Made by a program: the position numbers and the translations under genes
Source of the DNA: Burkholderiaceae bacterium DAT-1
GTDB taxonomy: Bacteria; Pseudomonadota; Gammaproteobacteria; Burkholderiales; Chitinimonadaceae
NCBI GenBank assembly: GCA_019084025.1
Contig: JAHRBI010000002.1
Location: 310,001-374,000 of the forward strand
Direction of reading: 5' to 3'
DNA length: 64,000 nt
Notes under the pieces: model-generated
Told to the model about the DNA's origin: nothing
What the model saw: only the letters and a program-made list of their open reading frames with translations
The model's database searches: none
In this document: positions 46,342-56,387 of the stretch, in pieces
Position numbering within the stretch: position 1 is the stretch's first letter
Layout: each line of letters starts with the position of its first letter

Positions 46342-46749
46342 CTGCTAGGTTATAAAGCGCTATCACTTAAAATATTCAAACAATATAAACAGACGTATTC
46401 TTCGAAGCGCCGGCATCGAAGTTATTTCCTCCTGATCCTCTTCCTGATCAAGTCGATGTTCGCCGCCGCCGTTGCGCTGCCAGGGTGGGGGTGGCAGTGC
46501 GTCGTCCGAGTGCATGTATCTTCCTAGATTGCAGCTTTCATGAATACTCTCATGAATGAGGGGGGATTCATCCTGTGAAATGCGCTAAAAAGCGTGCGTA
46601 AAAATGACTGATTTATTTCATGTTTATATATTTCTGTCTTATGTTGCTGTTAATAAAGCACATTTTACGGTGCGTGGAATTTTTAATTCTGGGGTGTGGC
46701 GACGCTGAAAAGTGCAAAAAAATGCGAGTTTTTTGGGTGGGGACAAAAT

Positions 46750-46775
46750 AAAAAAGCCACCGGAGTCCGGTGGCT
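46750..46775 (-). terminator. Rho-independent terminator of the acs operon
   Basis: AGCCACCGG (46755-46763) and CCGGTGGCT (46767-46775) form a 9-bp stem with a three-base loop; on the minus strand a T-run follows. It lies about 20 bases past the acs stop. Confidence 0.92.
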
Positions 46776-46793
46776 GTGTGTGGGCGAGACGCT

Positions 46794-48758
46794 TTAAATC
46801 GCTTGCTGCAGTTGATCCAGAATGGCTGGGTTTTCTAGTGTCGAGGTATCCTGCGTAATCGTCTCGCCGCGTGCGATGGACCGCAGCAGACGACGCATGA
46901 TTTTCCCAGAACGTGTTTTGGGTAGATTCTCGCCAAAACGGATATCGTCTGGTTGCGCAATTTTGCCGATTTCATGGGCCACCCATGTCTTCAGTTCATC
47001 TGCCACCTTCTTGGCATCCGCGCCCATCGGACGTGCACCCTTGAGTACCACGAACGCAACTACTGCTTCGCCCTTGATCTCATGCGGTTTGCCCACAACT
47101 GCGGCTTCCGCGACCAGCGGATTGGCAACCAGCGCAGATTCGATTTCCATGGTGCCCAGACGGTGTCCCGACACATTCAGTACATCGTCGATCCGCCCCA
47201 TGATCCAGAAGTAGCCGTTTTCGTCACGATTAGCCGAGTCACCTGCCAGATAGTACTGACCGTTGAATTCTTCCGGGAAATAGGTCTTCTTGTAGCGATC
47301 GGCATCCCCCCAGATCGTGCGTACCAGGCTTGGGAACGGGCGCTTGATAACCAAGATCCCACCTTTACCGGGTTCGACTGTGGCGCCGGATTCATCAACG
47401 ATGTCTGCCATGATGCCGGGCAGCGGGAGCGTACAGGAACCCGGTTTGGTCGCCACTGCACCTGGCAGGGGGGCAATCATGGCGCTTCCGGTTTCAGTTT
47501 GCCACCAGGTGTCCACAATCGGGCAGCGGCCGCCGCCAACCACTTCGTGATACCAGATCCAGGCCTCCGGATTAATCGGCTCGCCCACCGTGCCCAGCAG
47601 GCGCAACGAACTCAGATCATGCTGTTTTGGTAGATCGGCACCCAGCTTGATCAGTGAACGGATCGCTGTCGGTGCGGTGTAGAAAATCGTGACTTTGTGG
47701 CGGGCAATCATTTCCCAGAAACGATTGGCATCGGGGTAGGTTGGTACGCCTTCGAAAATAACCTGCGTGGCGCCATTGGCCAGGGGGCCGTAGCAAACAT
47801 AGCTGTGACCGGTAATCCAGCCCACGTCGGCGGTACACCAGAAGACGTCATCACCCTTGTGATCGAATACCCAGCGGAAGCTGTTGGCTGCGCCCAGCAA
47901 ATAGCCTGCCGAAGAGTGCTGGATACCCTTTGGCTTGCCGGTGGAGCCGGATGTATACAGGATGAACAGTGGGTCTTCGGCATTGATCCATTCTGGTTCG
48001 CATTGTGCCGCTTGTGTAGCGGTAAGTTCGTGCCACCAGATATCGCGTCCTGCATCCCACGCGGTTGTATTGGCGGTACGCTGGAATACGACAACCTTGT
48101 TAACAGATTCACAACCACCGAGCGCAATGGCTTCGTCTACCACTGCCTTGAGTGGCACAGCTTTGCCGCCGCGCAGGCTTTCGTTTGCGGTGATGACGGC
48201 AACGGCTCCTGCATCGTTGATGCGTTCCTGCAGGCTCTTTGCCGAGAAGCCACCGAATACGACTGAATGAATCGCACCGATCCGTGCACAGGATTGCATG
48301 GCGACAACGGCTTCCACGCCCATCGGCATGTACACCACTACACGGTCGCCCTTTTTGACGCCGAGTGATTTCAGGCCATTGGCAAACTGGCACACCTTGG
48401 CATGCAATTCCTTGTACGTTACCTTGGTGACGGCGCCATCATCCGCTTCGAAGATGATCGCTGTCTTGTCGCCCTTGGTATCGAGATGACGATCCAGACA
48501 GTTGTAGCTGACATTCAGTTCGCCATCGGCAAACCATTTGAAAAAGGGACGATTGCTTTCGTCGAGTACCTGAGTGTAGGGCTTGTGCCAGGTCAGCATT
48601 TCGCGGGCGATTTCGTCCCAGAAGCCCTCGTAGTTGGCGGTCGCCTTTTCACACAGCGTGTTGTAACCCTCAATACCGGACACCTTGGCATTCAGACGGA
48701 AATCGTCAGTCGGCGGGAATACGCGGTTTTCCTTGAGTACAGATTCGAGCGTGGACAT
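46794..48758 (-). CDS. acs: Acetyl-CoA synthetase
   Basis: A 654-residue AMP-forming enzyme that activates acetate to acetyl-CoA. Motifs: [20 protein letters not shown] (about 265), the acetate pocket region [10 protein letters not shown] (about 413), and the C-terminal [11 protein letters not shown] whose Lys is the acetylation site that inactivates Acs in other bacteria. AGGAGA upstream supports the ATG at 48758; the frame is open further to 48803 without a ribosome site. It is the last gene of DUF485-actP-acs, separated from actP by 88 bases holding two competing hairpins. Confidence 0.97.
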   Translation of the reverse strand: MSTLESVLKENRVFPPTDDFRLNAKVSGIEGYNTLCEKATANYEGFWDEIAREMLTWHKPYTQVLDESNRPFFKWFADGELNVSYNCLDRHLDTKGDKTAIIFEADDGAVTKVTYKELHAKVCQFANGLKSLGVKKGDRVVVYMPMGVEAVVAMQSCARIGAIHSVVFGGFSAKSLQERINDAGAVAVITANESLRGGKAVPLKAVVDEAIALGGCESVNKVVVFQRTANTTAWDAGRDIWWHELTATQAAQCEPEWINAEDPLFILYTSGSTGKPKGIQHSSAGYLLGAANSFRWVFDHKGDDVFWCTADVGWITGHSYVCYGPLANGATQVIFEGVPTYPDANRFWEMIARHKVTIFYTAPTAIRSLIKLGADLPKQHDLSSLRLLGTVGEPINPEAWIWYHEVVGGGRCPIVDTWWQTETGSAMIAPLPGAVATKPGSCTLPLPGIMADIVDESGATVEPGKGGILVIKRPFPSLVRTIWGDADRYKKTYFPEEFNGQYYLAGDSANRDENGYFWIMGRIDDVLNVSGHRLGTMEIESALVANPLVAEAAVVGKPHEIKGEAVVAFVVLKGARPMGADAKKVADELKTWVAHEIGKIAQPDDIRFGENLPKTRSGKIMRRLLRSIARGETITQDTSTLENPAILDQLQQAI

Positions 48759-48773
48759 GTTTATCTCCTGAGA

Positions 48774-48812
48774 GGCGGGTCGCGGAGGGCGACCCGCCGT
48801 CATGCGGCGGGT
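48774..48812 (-). promoter_or_regulatory. Two mutually exclusive hairpins between actP and acs
   Basis: GGCGGGTCGC (48774-48783) pairs with GCGACCCGCC (48789-48798). The inner part of the second arm also pairs differently: ACCCGCCG (48792-48799) with CGGCGGGT (48805-48812). Both stems use 48792-48798, so only one can form at a time. The downstream stem lies just before the acs ribosome site. Confidence 0.7.
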
Positions 48813-48846
48813 GCCGTCGAGTTATGGACAATCAAATTGCGGGTGC

Positions 48847-50673
48847 TTAGTGCTTGGAGGCACCTTCGGCACCAATGCCGGTCATCGAGCGAACGAACTG
48901 CGCTTCGAAGGCGTCTGCTTCGTCCTGAGCGCGCTTGCTCTTATCGGTGATCGAGAACAGCCAGGTGAACAGGAAGGCGGCAGTCATCGAGAAGATAGCC
49001 GGATTCTTGTACGGGAAGAGTTCGCTACCCTTTGCGTGACCCATCACGTCAACCCAGATGGCCGGGCCCATGATGATCAGCACAACAGCCATGATCAGGC
49101 CGATTGCACCGCCGATGACGGCACCACGGGTGGTCAGACCCTTCCAGAACATGCTCAGCACCAGCACCGGGAAGTTGGCAGACGCGGCAATCGAGAAGGC
49201 CAGACCCACCATGAAGGCGACGTTCTGCTTTTCGAACATGATACCCAGCAGAATGGCGATGACACCGAGTGCCAGTGTGGAAATCTTGGATACCATGACT
49301 TCCTTGCCTTCGTCATGCTGGCCGCGGGCAAACACATTGGCGTACAAGTCGTGGCTGATGGCAGATGCGCCGGACAGTGTCAGACCGGATACCACCGCCA
49401 GAATCGTTGCGAAGGCCACGGCAGAGATAAAGCCGTAGAACAGATCGCCACCCACAGCATGCGCCAGATGAACCGCTGCCATATTATTGCCACCCAGCAA
49501 CTTACCGGCTGCATCTTTAAATGCAGGGTTGGTACTGACCAGCATGATGGCGCCAAAGCCGATGATGAAGGTGAGGATGTAGAAGTAACCAATGAAACCG
49601 GTTGCGTAGAACACCGACTTGCGGGCTTCCTTTGCATCACCCACGGTAAAGAAGCGCATCAGGATGTGTGGCAGACCGGCGGTACCGAACATCAGGGCAA
49701 TACCCAGCGAGATCGCGTCGATTGCGCTCTTGGTGTTGACGGTCTTGTCGTTGAAGTTGCCCGGAGCCATGATGTTGGCTTTGGCGGCCTTGCCTGCGTC
49801 TTCGCCCAGCTTCTTGGCTTTTTCGCCCAGTTCCTTGGCGTCGGCGGCATTGGCGGTCGCAGCGGCGTCAGCTTTGGCTTTGGCATCCTGTGCTTTGACT
49901 TGCAGAGCGGCAGCCTGAGTCTTCTTTACTTCAACCGACTTGGCAAACATGGCTTCCGGGCTGAATCCGACGGATGCCAGCACCATGACGGCGATAAAGG
50001 TCGCACCGCACAGCAGCATGATCGCTTTGATGATCTGCACCCAGGTGGTGGCCAGCATGCCGCCAAACATCACATAGAGCACCATCAGTACGCCGACGGC
50101 AACCACGGCCAGATTGTATTCCAGACCGAAGAGCAGCTTGATCAGCTGACCTGCGCCCACCATCTGGGCAATCAGGTACAGCGCAACCACAACCAGTGTG
50201 CCGGTTGCGGCCAGTGTACGAATCGGACCCTGTGCCAGACGATAGCTGGCGACATCGGCAAAGGTATACTTACCGAGGTTACGCAGGCGCTCAGCTACCA
50301 GAAACAGAATCACAGGCCAGCCGACCAGAAAACCGATGGAGTAGATCAGGCCGTCGTAGCCCTTTTCGTACACCATGGCGGAAATGCCCAGGAAGGAGGC
50401 AGCGGACATATAGTCACCCGCGATGGCCAGACCATTCTGGAAGCCGGTAATGCCACCGCCTGCGGTGTAGAAGTCCTTGGCAGATTTGGTACGGCCAGCC
50501 GCCCACTTGGTGATGTACAGTGTGAGTGCCACAAATACGAGGAACATGACGATGGCAGACACGTTGACGGCCTGCTTTTCAGTCTGACCAGCCAGTGCAT
50601 CGGCCAGTACCATGCCGGGCGCTATCATCCCGGCAAGCGCCATGGCGGCGCGTTGCGTGTAGTTGGCTTTCAT
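48847..50673 (-). CDS. actP: Cation/acetate symporter ActP
   Basis: A 608-residue sodium:solute symporter (SSS family) for acetate and short-chain acids. A signal-like N-terminus (about 1-25) is followed by about 13 membrane helices; [27 protein letters not shown] (split here for reading: DFYTAGGG, then [11 protein letters not shown]) is the ActP signature. Residues about 247-300 form an Ala/Lys-rich, helix-prone insertion absent from the 549-residue E. coli protein. It starts inside the stop of the DUF485 gene (ATGA overlap), the typical yjcH-actP pairing. Confidence 0.94.
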   Translation of the reverse strand: MKANYTQRAAMALAGMIAPGMVLADALAGQTEKQAVNVSAIVMFLVFVALTLYITKWAAGRTKSAKDFYTAGGGITGFQNGLAIAGDYMSAASFLGISAMVYEKGYDGLIYSIGFLVGWPVILFLVAERLRNLGKYTFADVASYRLAQGPIRTLAATGTLVVVALYLIAQMVGAGQLIKLLFGLEYNLAVVAVGVLMVLYVMFGGMLATTWVQIIKAIMLLCGATFIAVMVLASVGFSPEAMFAKSVEVKKTQAAALQVKAQDAKAKADAAATANAADAKELGEKAKKLGEDAGKAAKANIMAPGNFNDKTVNTKSAIDAISLGIALMFGTAGLPHILMRFFTVGDAKEARKSVFYATGFIGYFYILTFIIGFGAIMLVSTNPAFKDAAGKLLGGNNMAAVHLAHAVGGDLFYGFISAVAFATILAVVSGLTLSGASAISHDLYANVFARGQHDEGKEVMVSKISTLALGVIAILLGIMFEKQNVAFMVGLAFSIAASANFPVLVLSMFWKGLTTRGAVIGGAIGLIMAVVLIIMGPAIWVDVMGHAKGSELFPYKNPAIFSMTAAFLFTWLFSITDKSKRAQDEADAFEAQFVRSMTGIGAEGASKH

Positions 50674-50981
50674 TTGCGTGTCTCCTCGACGACTTGGCGT
50701 GTCAGATCATCAAATTCGCTATTGGCGCGCTTGACGTAGAAACCTGTGAGTACGAAGGCGGACAAAATAACACCTACGCCAACCGGAATGCCGATGGTCA
50801 TGGTGCTGCCTTCTGACACCGGGGTGCCGAGAAATTGCGGATTAAACGCAATCAGCAGGATGAAGCCGTAGTAAATGAACAGCATGATGATGGACAGCGT
50901 CCACCCCAGGCTGGTCTTTTTGTGCACCAGTTCAGCGAACTTTGGATTCGCCTTGATGCTTGCGATCAGGTCGTGTTCCAT
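50670..50981 (-). CDS. DUF485 inner-membrane protein (YjcH-like)
   Basis: A 103-residue protein with two membrane helices (about 28-48 and 65-87) and basic-acidic tails. [14 protein letters not shown] and [17 protein letters not shown] are typical of DUF485/YjcH, encoded directly before actP in many bacteria and thought to assist it. The ATG at 50981 has GGAG six bases upstream; the ATG at 50993 would place that site inside the gene. The stop overlaps the actP ATG by four bases. Confidence 0.9.
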   Translation of the reverse strand: MEHDLIASIKANPKFAELVHKKTSLGWTLSIIMLFIYYGFILLIAFNPQFLGTPVSEGSTMTIGIPVGVGVILSAFVLTGFYVKRANSEFDDLTRQVVEETRK

Positions 50982-51457
50982 GAGCTTCTCCATTCTTCGG
51001 TGATCCGCCTCGCGTATTAATCCCTGGGCGGTGTAGGGTCAATGTATTCTCGGTACGTATGTGCCGACCAATCGCGAATTTGGATATGCCAAATCAGTCA
51101 TATCAATGTTGCAGGTGCACACGATAGGCTGCATAACAGTTTGAACGAACCTTCATTGCAGAATTGATTGGCGGGATCAGGAAAGCTGATTGGCAGGAAA
51201 GCGACAGACGGTCTTGCTGAAGTAGAAATGTATGAATTGAAAAAGCCATTTCATTCTCTTGGCTCTTGCTGTGTGTCGTATGGTATTTAGTCGAACTGAA
51301 GCGTTCTCCAGTGCTGAAGCAGTCTTCTGATCGGTGATGCCAACTTAGATACGAGGCAAGTCGTTACACCATTCACATCACTCCCGGCGGGTGAGTACTT
51401 TGATTGCGCGGGTGTTCTGTTATGCTGATCTGATAAGCTCAATGAAAGGTTAACCGG
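50982..51457. other. Divergent intergenic region, actP operon and binding-protein gene
   Basis: 476 bases with no convincing gene. It carries the actP-operon promoter at 51014-51042 and a weak plus-strand promoter (TTGATT at 51400, TATGCT at 51421). The stretch 51050-51390 is AT-richer than its surroundings and I see no named element in it; control sites for a carbon-source activator would be expected here. Confidence 0.5.
51014..51042 (-). promoter_or_regulatory. Sigma70 promoter of DUF485-actP-acs
   Basis: On the minus strand TTGACC and TAATAC are separated by exactly 17 bases, with the -10 about 33 bases before the DUF485 start. Confidence 0.65.
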
Positions 51458-52318
51458 GTGCGGACAGGGTGGATTGCATTCGCTGCGTTTTTTATGGCGA
51501 TTTCTACGGCGCAGACTGCGGAGGTCATCCAGTGGTATGCCGGAGACTTTCCTCCCGGGATCATTTTAAGGGGGCGTGATCAGGGAAAAGGCTATCTTGA
51601 TCAGATCATGAAGGTGATTCAGGAAGGGTTGCCCGAGTATGAACACCGTATCGTGATTGCCGCGCCCGTCAGAATTTCGCACGATATCACTGTTTATCCG
51701 AATGTCTGCATTGCGGGTGCAACCTACTCTGCCGAGCGTGCGCAGTCACGCGTTTTCAGTGATGTCATTTTTAGTTTTCTACCAAGTGGGCTGCTGATTC
51801 GTGCGGACAAGCTGGCCTCATTGCGTTCGCTCATGGATGAGGAGGGACGCGTGTCATTACGGCAATTCATTCAATCTAATATAGGTCGGATTGGCGTGAT
51901 GAATCAGCGCATTTATGGTGGAACAGTTGATCCATTGCTCAATTCGGAAGGTGCACAGCTCGAGCGAATTGATCTCGCATCCGGTGATGATGCGCTGGCC
52001 ATGCGGGTTGCACTTGGTCGTAATCTTGATGCGGCGCTGACGTATGGTTTCGAGATTACCTGGTTGGGTCGTCAGGATGCGGAAACTGCATCTATGTTGC
52101 GATGGTTGCCGGTACAAGAGGAACCCGATGTGATGGCATCCCGGATTTCTTGCTCAAAAAGTGCATTTGGCGAGCGCATTGTCGAGCGTATGAACAGGGT
52201 GATACGGACTGCAGGGAATTCAGAGCGATTTCAGCGATTTTATGAAGGATGGCTTGACGATGATTCGGCGCAACGATTGCGTAAATTGATCAAGGCATCC
52301 GGTAAAGCAAGGAAATAG
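51458..52318 (+). CDS. Periplasmic solute-binding-like protein (TIGR02285-like)
   Basis: A 286-residue exported protein. A signal peptide (residues about 1-21, ending STAQTAE) is followed by a type II periplasmic-binding-like fold: IQWYAGDFPPGIIL, GYLDQIMKVIQEGLPEYEH, and a C-terminal RMNRVIRTAGNSERFQRFYEGW helix. The WxxxDFPP opening is like the uncharacterised TIGR02285 family related to SBP_bac_3. The start is GTG at 51458 with AAAGG eight bases before. No permease is nearby, so it is either a lone sensor-like protein or serves a remote system; the ligand is unknown. Confidence 0.72.
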   Translation: MRTGWIAFAAFFMAISTAQTAEVIQWYAGDFPPGIILRGRDQGKGYLDQIMKVIQEGLPEYEHRIVIAAPVRISHDITVYPNVCIAGATYSAERAQSRVFSDVIFSFLPSGLLIRADKLASLRSLMDEEGRVSLRQFIQSNIGRIGVMNQRIYGGTVDPLLNSEGAQLERIDLASGDDALAMRVALGRNLDAALTYGFEITWLGRQDAETASMLRWLPVQEEPDVMASRISCSKSAFGERIVERMNRVIRTAGNSERFQRFYEGWLDDDSAQRLRKLIKASGKARK

Positions 52319-52323
52319 GTCAC

Positions 52324-52998
52324 TTATCTAAGTACGCTGCGCTGCAACGCCAGCTCACGATGTGCTGCGGCTAGTTTGAACAGATCTTTAGCACTGGATT
52401 CGGGGGGGACTCTGGCGATTAGCGTCTGCATCAGCTGCGCCGTCGCCAGGGCGTCACCTGCAGCTGTATGGCGATGGGCAACGCGGATATTGAGGGCTGC
52501 GAGCCAGTCGTCCAGCGTGTGGCAGGTGAGTGCGTGTTCCGGGCAGATTGCTGGCGCCAGATCGGCGAGATCCAGCCATCTTCCGGTTAAGCGCTTGAGG
52601 GTGTAGCGATGCAGGGCACGCTTGCAGAGTTCGCGATCAAATGCCGCATGAAACCCTGCCACAACCACGCCGTCTAGCTTCGCCGCAAATGTCTGCATGA
52701 CCAGCTCCGGTGCGTCGCCATCCAGCTGGCGGCGGCCGCTGATTCCGTGAATGAGAATATTGGCGATGCTGCTGGTGCTGTCCTGGCGCAGCACGTGCTC
52801 CATGGCTCGACCCAGATGAATGATCCGGCCTTCAATGGGGACTGCCGCGAGTTCGATCAATTTGTCCCGACGGGGATTCAATCCGCTTGATTCGCAATCA
52901 ACCACCAGCCAGTGCATGTCCGCAAGCGGGGTGCGCCAGTCACACGGCCTGATGGGGGGGGATAGCCAGGGCAAGAGCCGGTATAGTGATGGCATCAT
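52324..52998 (-). CDS. DnaQ-like 3'-5' exonuclease
   Basis: A 224-residue DEDDh exonuclease-fold protein. Exo I is VVDCESSGLNPRRDKLIELAAV (Asp and Glu ligands, about residue 33), Exo II is GFHAAFDRELCKRAL (about 115), and Exo III is HRHTAAGDALATAQLM (His and Asp, about 176). It is not the polymerase III epsilon chain itself, lacking a polymerase-binding tail. Its start overlaps the stop of the cNMP/CBS/DUF294 gene by four bases. This pair occurs near actP/acs in other proteobacteria and is probably signalling-related. Confidence 0.85.
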   Translation of the reverse strand: MMPSLYRLLPWLSPPIRPCDWRTPLADMHWLVVDCESSGLNPRRDKLIELAAVPIEGRIIHLGRAMEHVLRQDSTSSIANILIHGISGRRQLDGDAPELVMQTFAAKLDGVVVAGFHAAFDRELCKRALHRYTLKRLTGRWLDLADLAPAICPEHALTCHTLDDWLAALNIRVAHRHTAAGDALATAQLMQTLIARVPPESSAKDLFKLAAAHRELALQRSVLR

Positions 52999-54860
52999 GC
53001 GGGCCAGTGCAGATTGAGGCTACGCTGGATGCGCTTGGCTTCCTGCAGGGCTTCTTTCAGAACACGCCGGTCGAGTACTGTGAGCTGATCCGGGCGCACC
53101 AGATTGCCGGGGATTTCGCCTCTCGCTATTTCTGCCTGCTGGCAGCGTAGCCGCAGCATTTGCAAGTATTGAAACGCATCTATCCACGATTCGATTCGCG
53201 AGGCGGCGATATTCAGGATTGCACCCGCCTGTCGCAGGCGCTCAGTTGTGGCGCTGATACGGATGCCTGCCGCCAGTGCAAAGATACGCGCTGCATCGAC
53301 AAAAAATACGGTGCCCGCTGCTTTCAAATCAATGACCGCATGACCCTCATGCTGCTGCGTCACAAAGTCGCGTATGAGGCCGAGCGGCGGTTCGTGGAGT
53401 AGTGCATTCCGGGTCAGCATCCATAAGAAACGCGGTCGCTCGCGAATACGGGCTTGCATGGACGCGAACAGCGCCTCAGCCAGTACATCATCACCCCAGA
53501 TTGGGCGGAAATCAAAATAGATGCTGGCCGCCAGCAGGCTATCGGGCGTGCCGTCATCTACCCAGCTTGCAAATTGGTTTTCCCATTCGTCCAGGCTCAG
53601 GCAGCAGGCCGGATTCATGGCCATGATATTGCCTTTGCATAACGGTATGCCGCAGCGGTCGAGAATATGATTGATGGTGGCGCATACAGGTAGCAGTGTT
53701 GTGCGTATCACGTCTGCAGATTCCCCGGTCGGACAGCTAAAGATCAATCCGTTGTCCTGATCGGTTGCGAGGGTTTGTTCTTGCCGTCCCTCGCTGCCGA
53801 AAACCAGCCACGTCAGCTGCATACCTTGAGCCCGTAGCGGCTCGAGATGCTGCTCGATGATACGTGCGGATAATCGATCATGGAGCGTGGCGGTCAACCG
53901 GGCCAGTGGCTCGGCTGCCAGACCTTGCGCCAGCAGATTGACGCCCAGCTGGCGGATTTGTTCTGCAACCACGGCATAGGTCTCGGGCGAATCCGCCTGC
54001 TCCAGCTGGCGCTCGATGCTGCCCAGACTGACACGCTGCAGGCCGAACAGGTCGCGCTCCGACACCATACCCAGCAATCTTCCCTGTTCGATCACGGGGA
54101 TGTGGCGTATCCGATGCTGTGCCATGGAAAGCGCAGCATCGGTGGCAAGTGCATCCGGTGAGAGTGAAATCAAGGGGCTGTTCATGTACTGCGAAATGGG
54201 GGCGTTCAGATCCGCCTGCGACAGCACCGTGCGTAACAGATCCTGCAGCGTGTAGATGCCATGAGCGATGCCTTGGCCATCCACAATCAGGATCGAGCCA
54301 ATGCGTGCGGCTTGCATCTGTTGCAGCGCAGTCAGTAAGGGTGTGTCAGGCGCGCAACTAATCGGCTGCGTCATGATCTGCCCGATGGTGGTACTCAGCG
54401 CAGCGTGCCGGCTATCAAGTGATAGCGTGGCCTGCAGTTCCTGTCTGGATCGCAGTAGCAGATGGCCGATCCGGTTCAGGCAATAGTCTGCAAAAGCGGG
54501 GCTTTGCTGGCGCAATGCTTCAACTGTGGCACCCGGCAATCGATACAGGAATGTATCTTCCAGTGCTTCCATGGTAGCGGCAGCGCTCTGGTCGGTGAGA
54601 ATTGCACCGAGTGGAAACAGGTCGCCTTTGGTGTATTCATGAATTTCATTGTCGCTGTAGCGACTGCCAACGCGCCCTTCTTTGATCAGAAAAAGGTAGG
54701 GAATCGCCTGTCCGGCTTGATACACCGTCGTGCCCGCCGGGAAATAGGCAAGCTCCGCCTGTTCTGCCAGTTGACGCAGTGTTGCGCGCTCCATGTGGTC
54801 AAATGGGGCGGTATGGGCAAACTCGTCACAGAACGCTTCGATCAGGCTGAGGGCGGTCAT
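52995..54860 (-). CDS. cNMP-binding/CBS/DUF294 nucleotidyltransferase-like signalling protein
   Basis: A 621-residue soluble multidomain protein. A cyclic-nucleotide-binding-like domain (about 15-115, with LFLIKEGRVGS) is followed by a CBS pair (about 160-280, with IGSILIVDGQGIAHGI and IRHIPVIEQGRLLGMVSERD), a DUF294 nucleotidyltransferase domain (about 310-430, with GSEGRQEQTLATDQDN, the GS and DxD-like motif), and a DUF294 C-terminal domain. The GlnD-like core could uridylylate or adenylylate a target, but none is known. It is coupled to the exonuclease gene. CGGAG nine bases upstream supports the start. Confidence 0.87.
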   Translation of the reverse strand: MTALSLIEAFCDEFAHTAPFDHMERATLRQLAEQAELAYFPAGTTVYQAGQAIPYLFLIKEGRVGSRYSDNEIHEYTKGDLFPLGAILTDQSAAATMEALEDTFLYRLPGATVEALRQQSPAFADYCLNRIGHLLLRSRQELQATLSLDSRHAALSTTIGQIMTQPISCAPDTPLLTALQQMQAARIGSILIVDGQGIAHGIYTLQDLLRTVLSQADLNAPISQYMNSPLISLSPDALATDAALSMAQHRIRHIPVIEQGRLLGMVSERDLFGLQRVSLGSIERQLEQADSPETYAVVAEQIRQLGVNLLAQGLAAEPLARLTATLHDRLSARIIEQHLEPLRAQGMQLTWLVFGSEGRQEQTLATDQDNGLIFSCPTGESADVIRTTLLPVCATINHILDRCGIPLCKGNIMAMNPACCLSLDEWENQFASWVDDGTPDSLLAASIYFDFRPIWGDDVLAEALFASMQARIRERPRFLWMLTRNALLHEPPLGLIRDFVTQQHEGHAVIDLKAAGTVFFVDAARIFALAAGIRISATTERLRQAGAILNIAASRIESWIDAFQYLQMLRLRCQQAEIARGEIPGNLVRPDQLTVLDRRVLKEALQEAKRIQRSLNLHWPA

Positions 54861-55062
54861 GAATGCTCCGGGCTGATATCAAATAACCAGCATAATGGCT
54901 CCACGTGCAAGGTGTTTGCCTATGATCAAACAGGTCAATCCTTTTATATAAGGGTCGACGGCTGTCTGGAATGACATTAACCTGTCGGGATAAGCATAAG
55001 CGCGCACGGCGTAGCACGGCAAGCCAGTGGCCGTGATGCAAACAAAAACAGGGAGACACAAC

Positions 55063-55959
55063 GTGGAAATCTACCAGTTGCGAACCTTCGTAACGGTGGC
55101 TCAGCAGGGGCACCTGACTCAGGCAGCCGAAATCCTGCACCTTAGCCAGCCTGCAGTGACAGCACAGATCAAGGCGCTGGAAGAAGAGACAGGCGTGGCC
55201 TTGTTTTCCCGCACACCCAGCGGCGTAACGCTGACCGAGGCGGGGCAGATGCTATTGGGTGATGCCGAGCGCATCATCGAAGTGAGCCGGGACATGCTTA
55301 ATCATGCTCGCTCACTGAAGGGGCAGCTTTCCGGCAAGTTGCGCGTGGGTACCATCCTGACGCCCGAAGTGTTGCGTATGGGGCAATGGTTGCGCGCACT
55401 CAAGTCAGATTATCCCTTACTGCAGATTGCAACCTCGCAAGGTGTAAGCGGTGCCGTGCTCAATGCGGTTCGCAAACATGAGGTGGATGCAGGATTCTTT
55501 ATCGGTCGCAATCCCTATCAGAATGTCCATACCACGCCATTGAGTGAAGAGCGTCTCATCGTTGTGGGGCCAAAAGAGTGGGCGCAACGGCTTGATGGCT
55601 GCGACTGGCGCGAATTAGGGCGGCAGCCGTGGGTGGGGGCGAGTCAGTTTTCCATGCTCTCTAAAGTGCACGCTGAAATCTGGCGCGAGCACAACATCAC
55701 CCCGAAAAAGGTATTCGATATCGATCAGGAGCAAGCCATGCTTGCCTGTGTCGAGGCCGGGCTGGGTCTGTGCGCATTGCGCGAGGATCTGGTCAGGCCG
55801 TCAATTGAAGCTGGCCGGACATTTGCATGGGGCGATTCGGGTGCCAGTGTCTGGCTGAGCTTTATCTACCAGGCGGATAGCGAAGGTGACTTGCTGGTGA
55901 TGGCGCTCAAGCGCACCCTGCAACGTGTGTGGGGCTTGAGTGATCAGGCTGATGTCTGA
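55063..55959 (+). CDS. LysR family transcriptional regulator
   Basis: A 298-residue LysR-type regulator: N-terminal winged helix-turn-helix (residues 1-60, with QLRTFVTVAQQGHLTQAAEILHLSQP) and a C-terminal type II periplasmic-like effector domain (about 90-292). The start is GTG at 55063 with GGGAGA six bases upstream. The gene overlaps the convergent cbiX by 16 bases at the 3' ends. Divergent from the DUF294 gene, which may be a target, but there is no direct evidence. Confidence 0.88.
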   Translation: MEIYQLRTFVTVAQQGHLTQAAEILHLSQPAVTAQIKALEEETGVALFSRTPSGVTLTEAGQMLLGDAERIIEVSRDMLNHARSLKGQLSGKLRVGTILTPEVLRMGQWLRALKSDYPLLQIATSQGVSGAVLNAVRKHEVDAGFFIGRNPYQNVHTTPLSEERLIVVGPKEWAQRLDGCDWRELGRQPWVGASQFSMLSKVHAEIWREHNITPKKVFDIDQEQAMLACVEAGLGLCALREDLVRPSIEAGRTFAWGDSGASVWLSFIYQADSEGDLLVMALKRTLQRVWGLSDQADV

Positions 55960-56318
55960 GGGCGGCTGACGATCCAGTCAGCCATGGCCTGCTGAATGGC
56001 ATCCACTTCACCGAGTGCATCGCTCATGGTGATCGACAGCCCTGAATGTTGCGCCATCAGTTCGGCTACCTGTGCCGGTAAATCTCGCTTGAGATGTGCG
56101 CCGCGTGCAATAAAACAGGGCACAATCTCAATGGCAGAGCAGTGTTGTCCGATTAGACGTGCCACACTGTCAGCCAGTGTAGGTTGCATCAATTCGAGAT
56201 AGGCGAGTTCGACCGGTGCGTCCGTGCGGCTTGCGACGGCTGCTTTGAGTGCTTCCAGTGGTAATGCCCAGAGCGGATCTCGGGCGCCATGGGCAAACAG
56301 AATGATGCCTTTTTTCAT
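55944..56318 (-). CDS. cbiX: CbiX-type cobalamin/sirohydrochlorin chelatase
   Basis: A 124-residue small CbiX/SirB-type chelatase that inserts a metal (Co or Fe) into sirohydrochlorin, for siroheme or cobalamin. It has ILFAHGARDPLWALP with the catalytic His (about residue 10) and IVPCFIARGAHLKRDLP with the second His (about 79). It is of the short, dimeric type. ATG at 56318 is used; the frame is open upstream. No siroheme genes are next to it. It overlaps the LysR gene end-to-end. Confidence 0.85.
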   Translation of the reverse strand: MKKGIILFAHGARDPLWALPLEALKAAVASRTDAPVELAYLELMQPTLADSVARLIGQHCSAIEIVPCFIARGAHLKRDLPAQVAELMAQHSGLSITMSDALGEVDAIQQAMADWIVSRPQTSA

Positions 56319-56387
56319 GTCGACAACAATCTCGCAATACTCGGTATATGACTGAGTGTGAGTGATGTACTTTGTGCTGCTAGAAAA

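Larger units (their letters stand above)
46176..46793. other. Long intergenic region between MerR and acs
   Basis: 618 bases without a convincing gene. It contains the MerR promoter (46196-46226), a GC-rich hairpin (46312-46341), an AT-rich stretch of about 400 bases with no feature I can name, and the acs terminator (46750-46775). Confidence 0.6.

Noticed and set aside
46300-46527. A 75-codon frame starting with GTG in the MerR-acs gap
   Set aside because: No ribosome site, it begins inside a hairpin, and the translation has no recognisable pattern; kept only as an unexplained gap.
48802-50739. A 645-codon open frame on the plus strand
   Set aside because: Antisense to actP; low-complexity His/Gln/Asp-rich translation with no recognisable domain.
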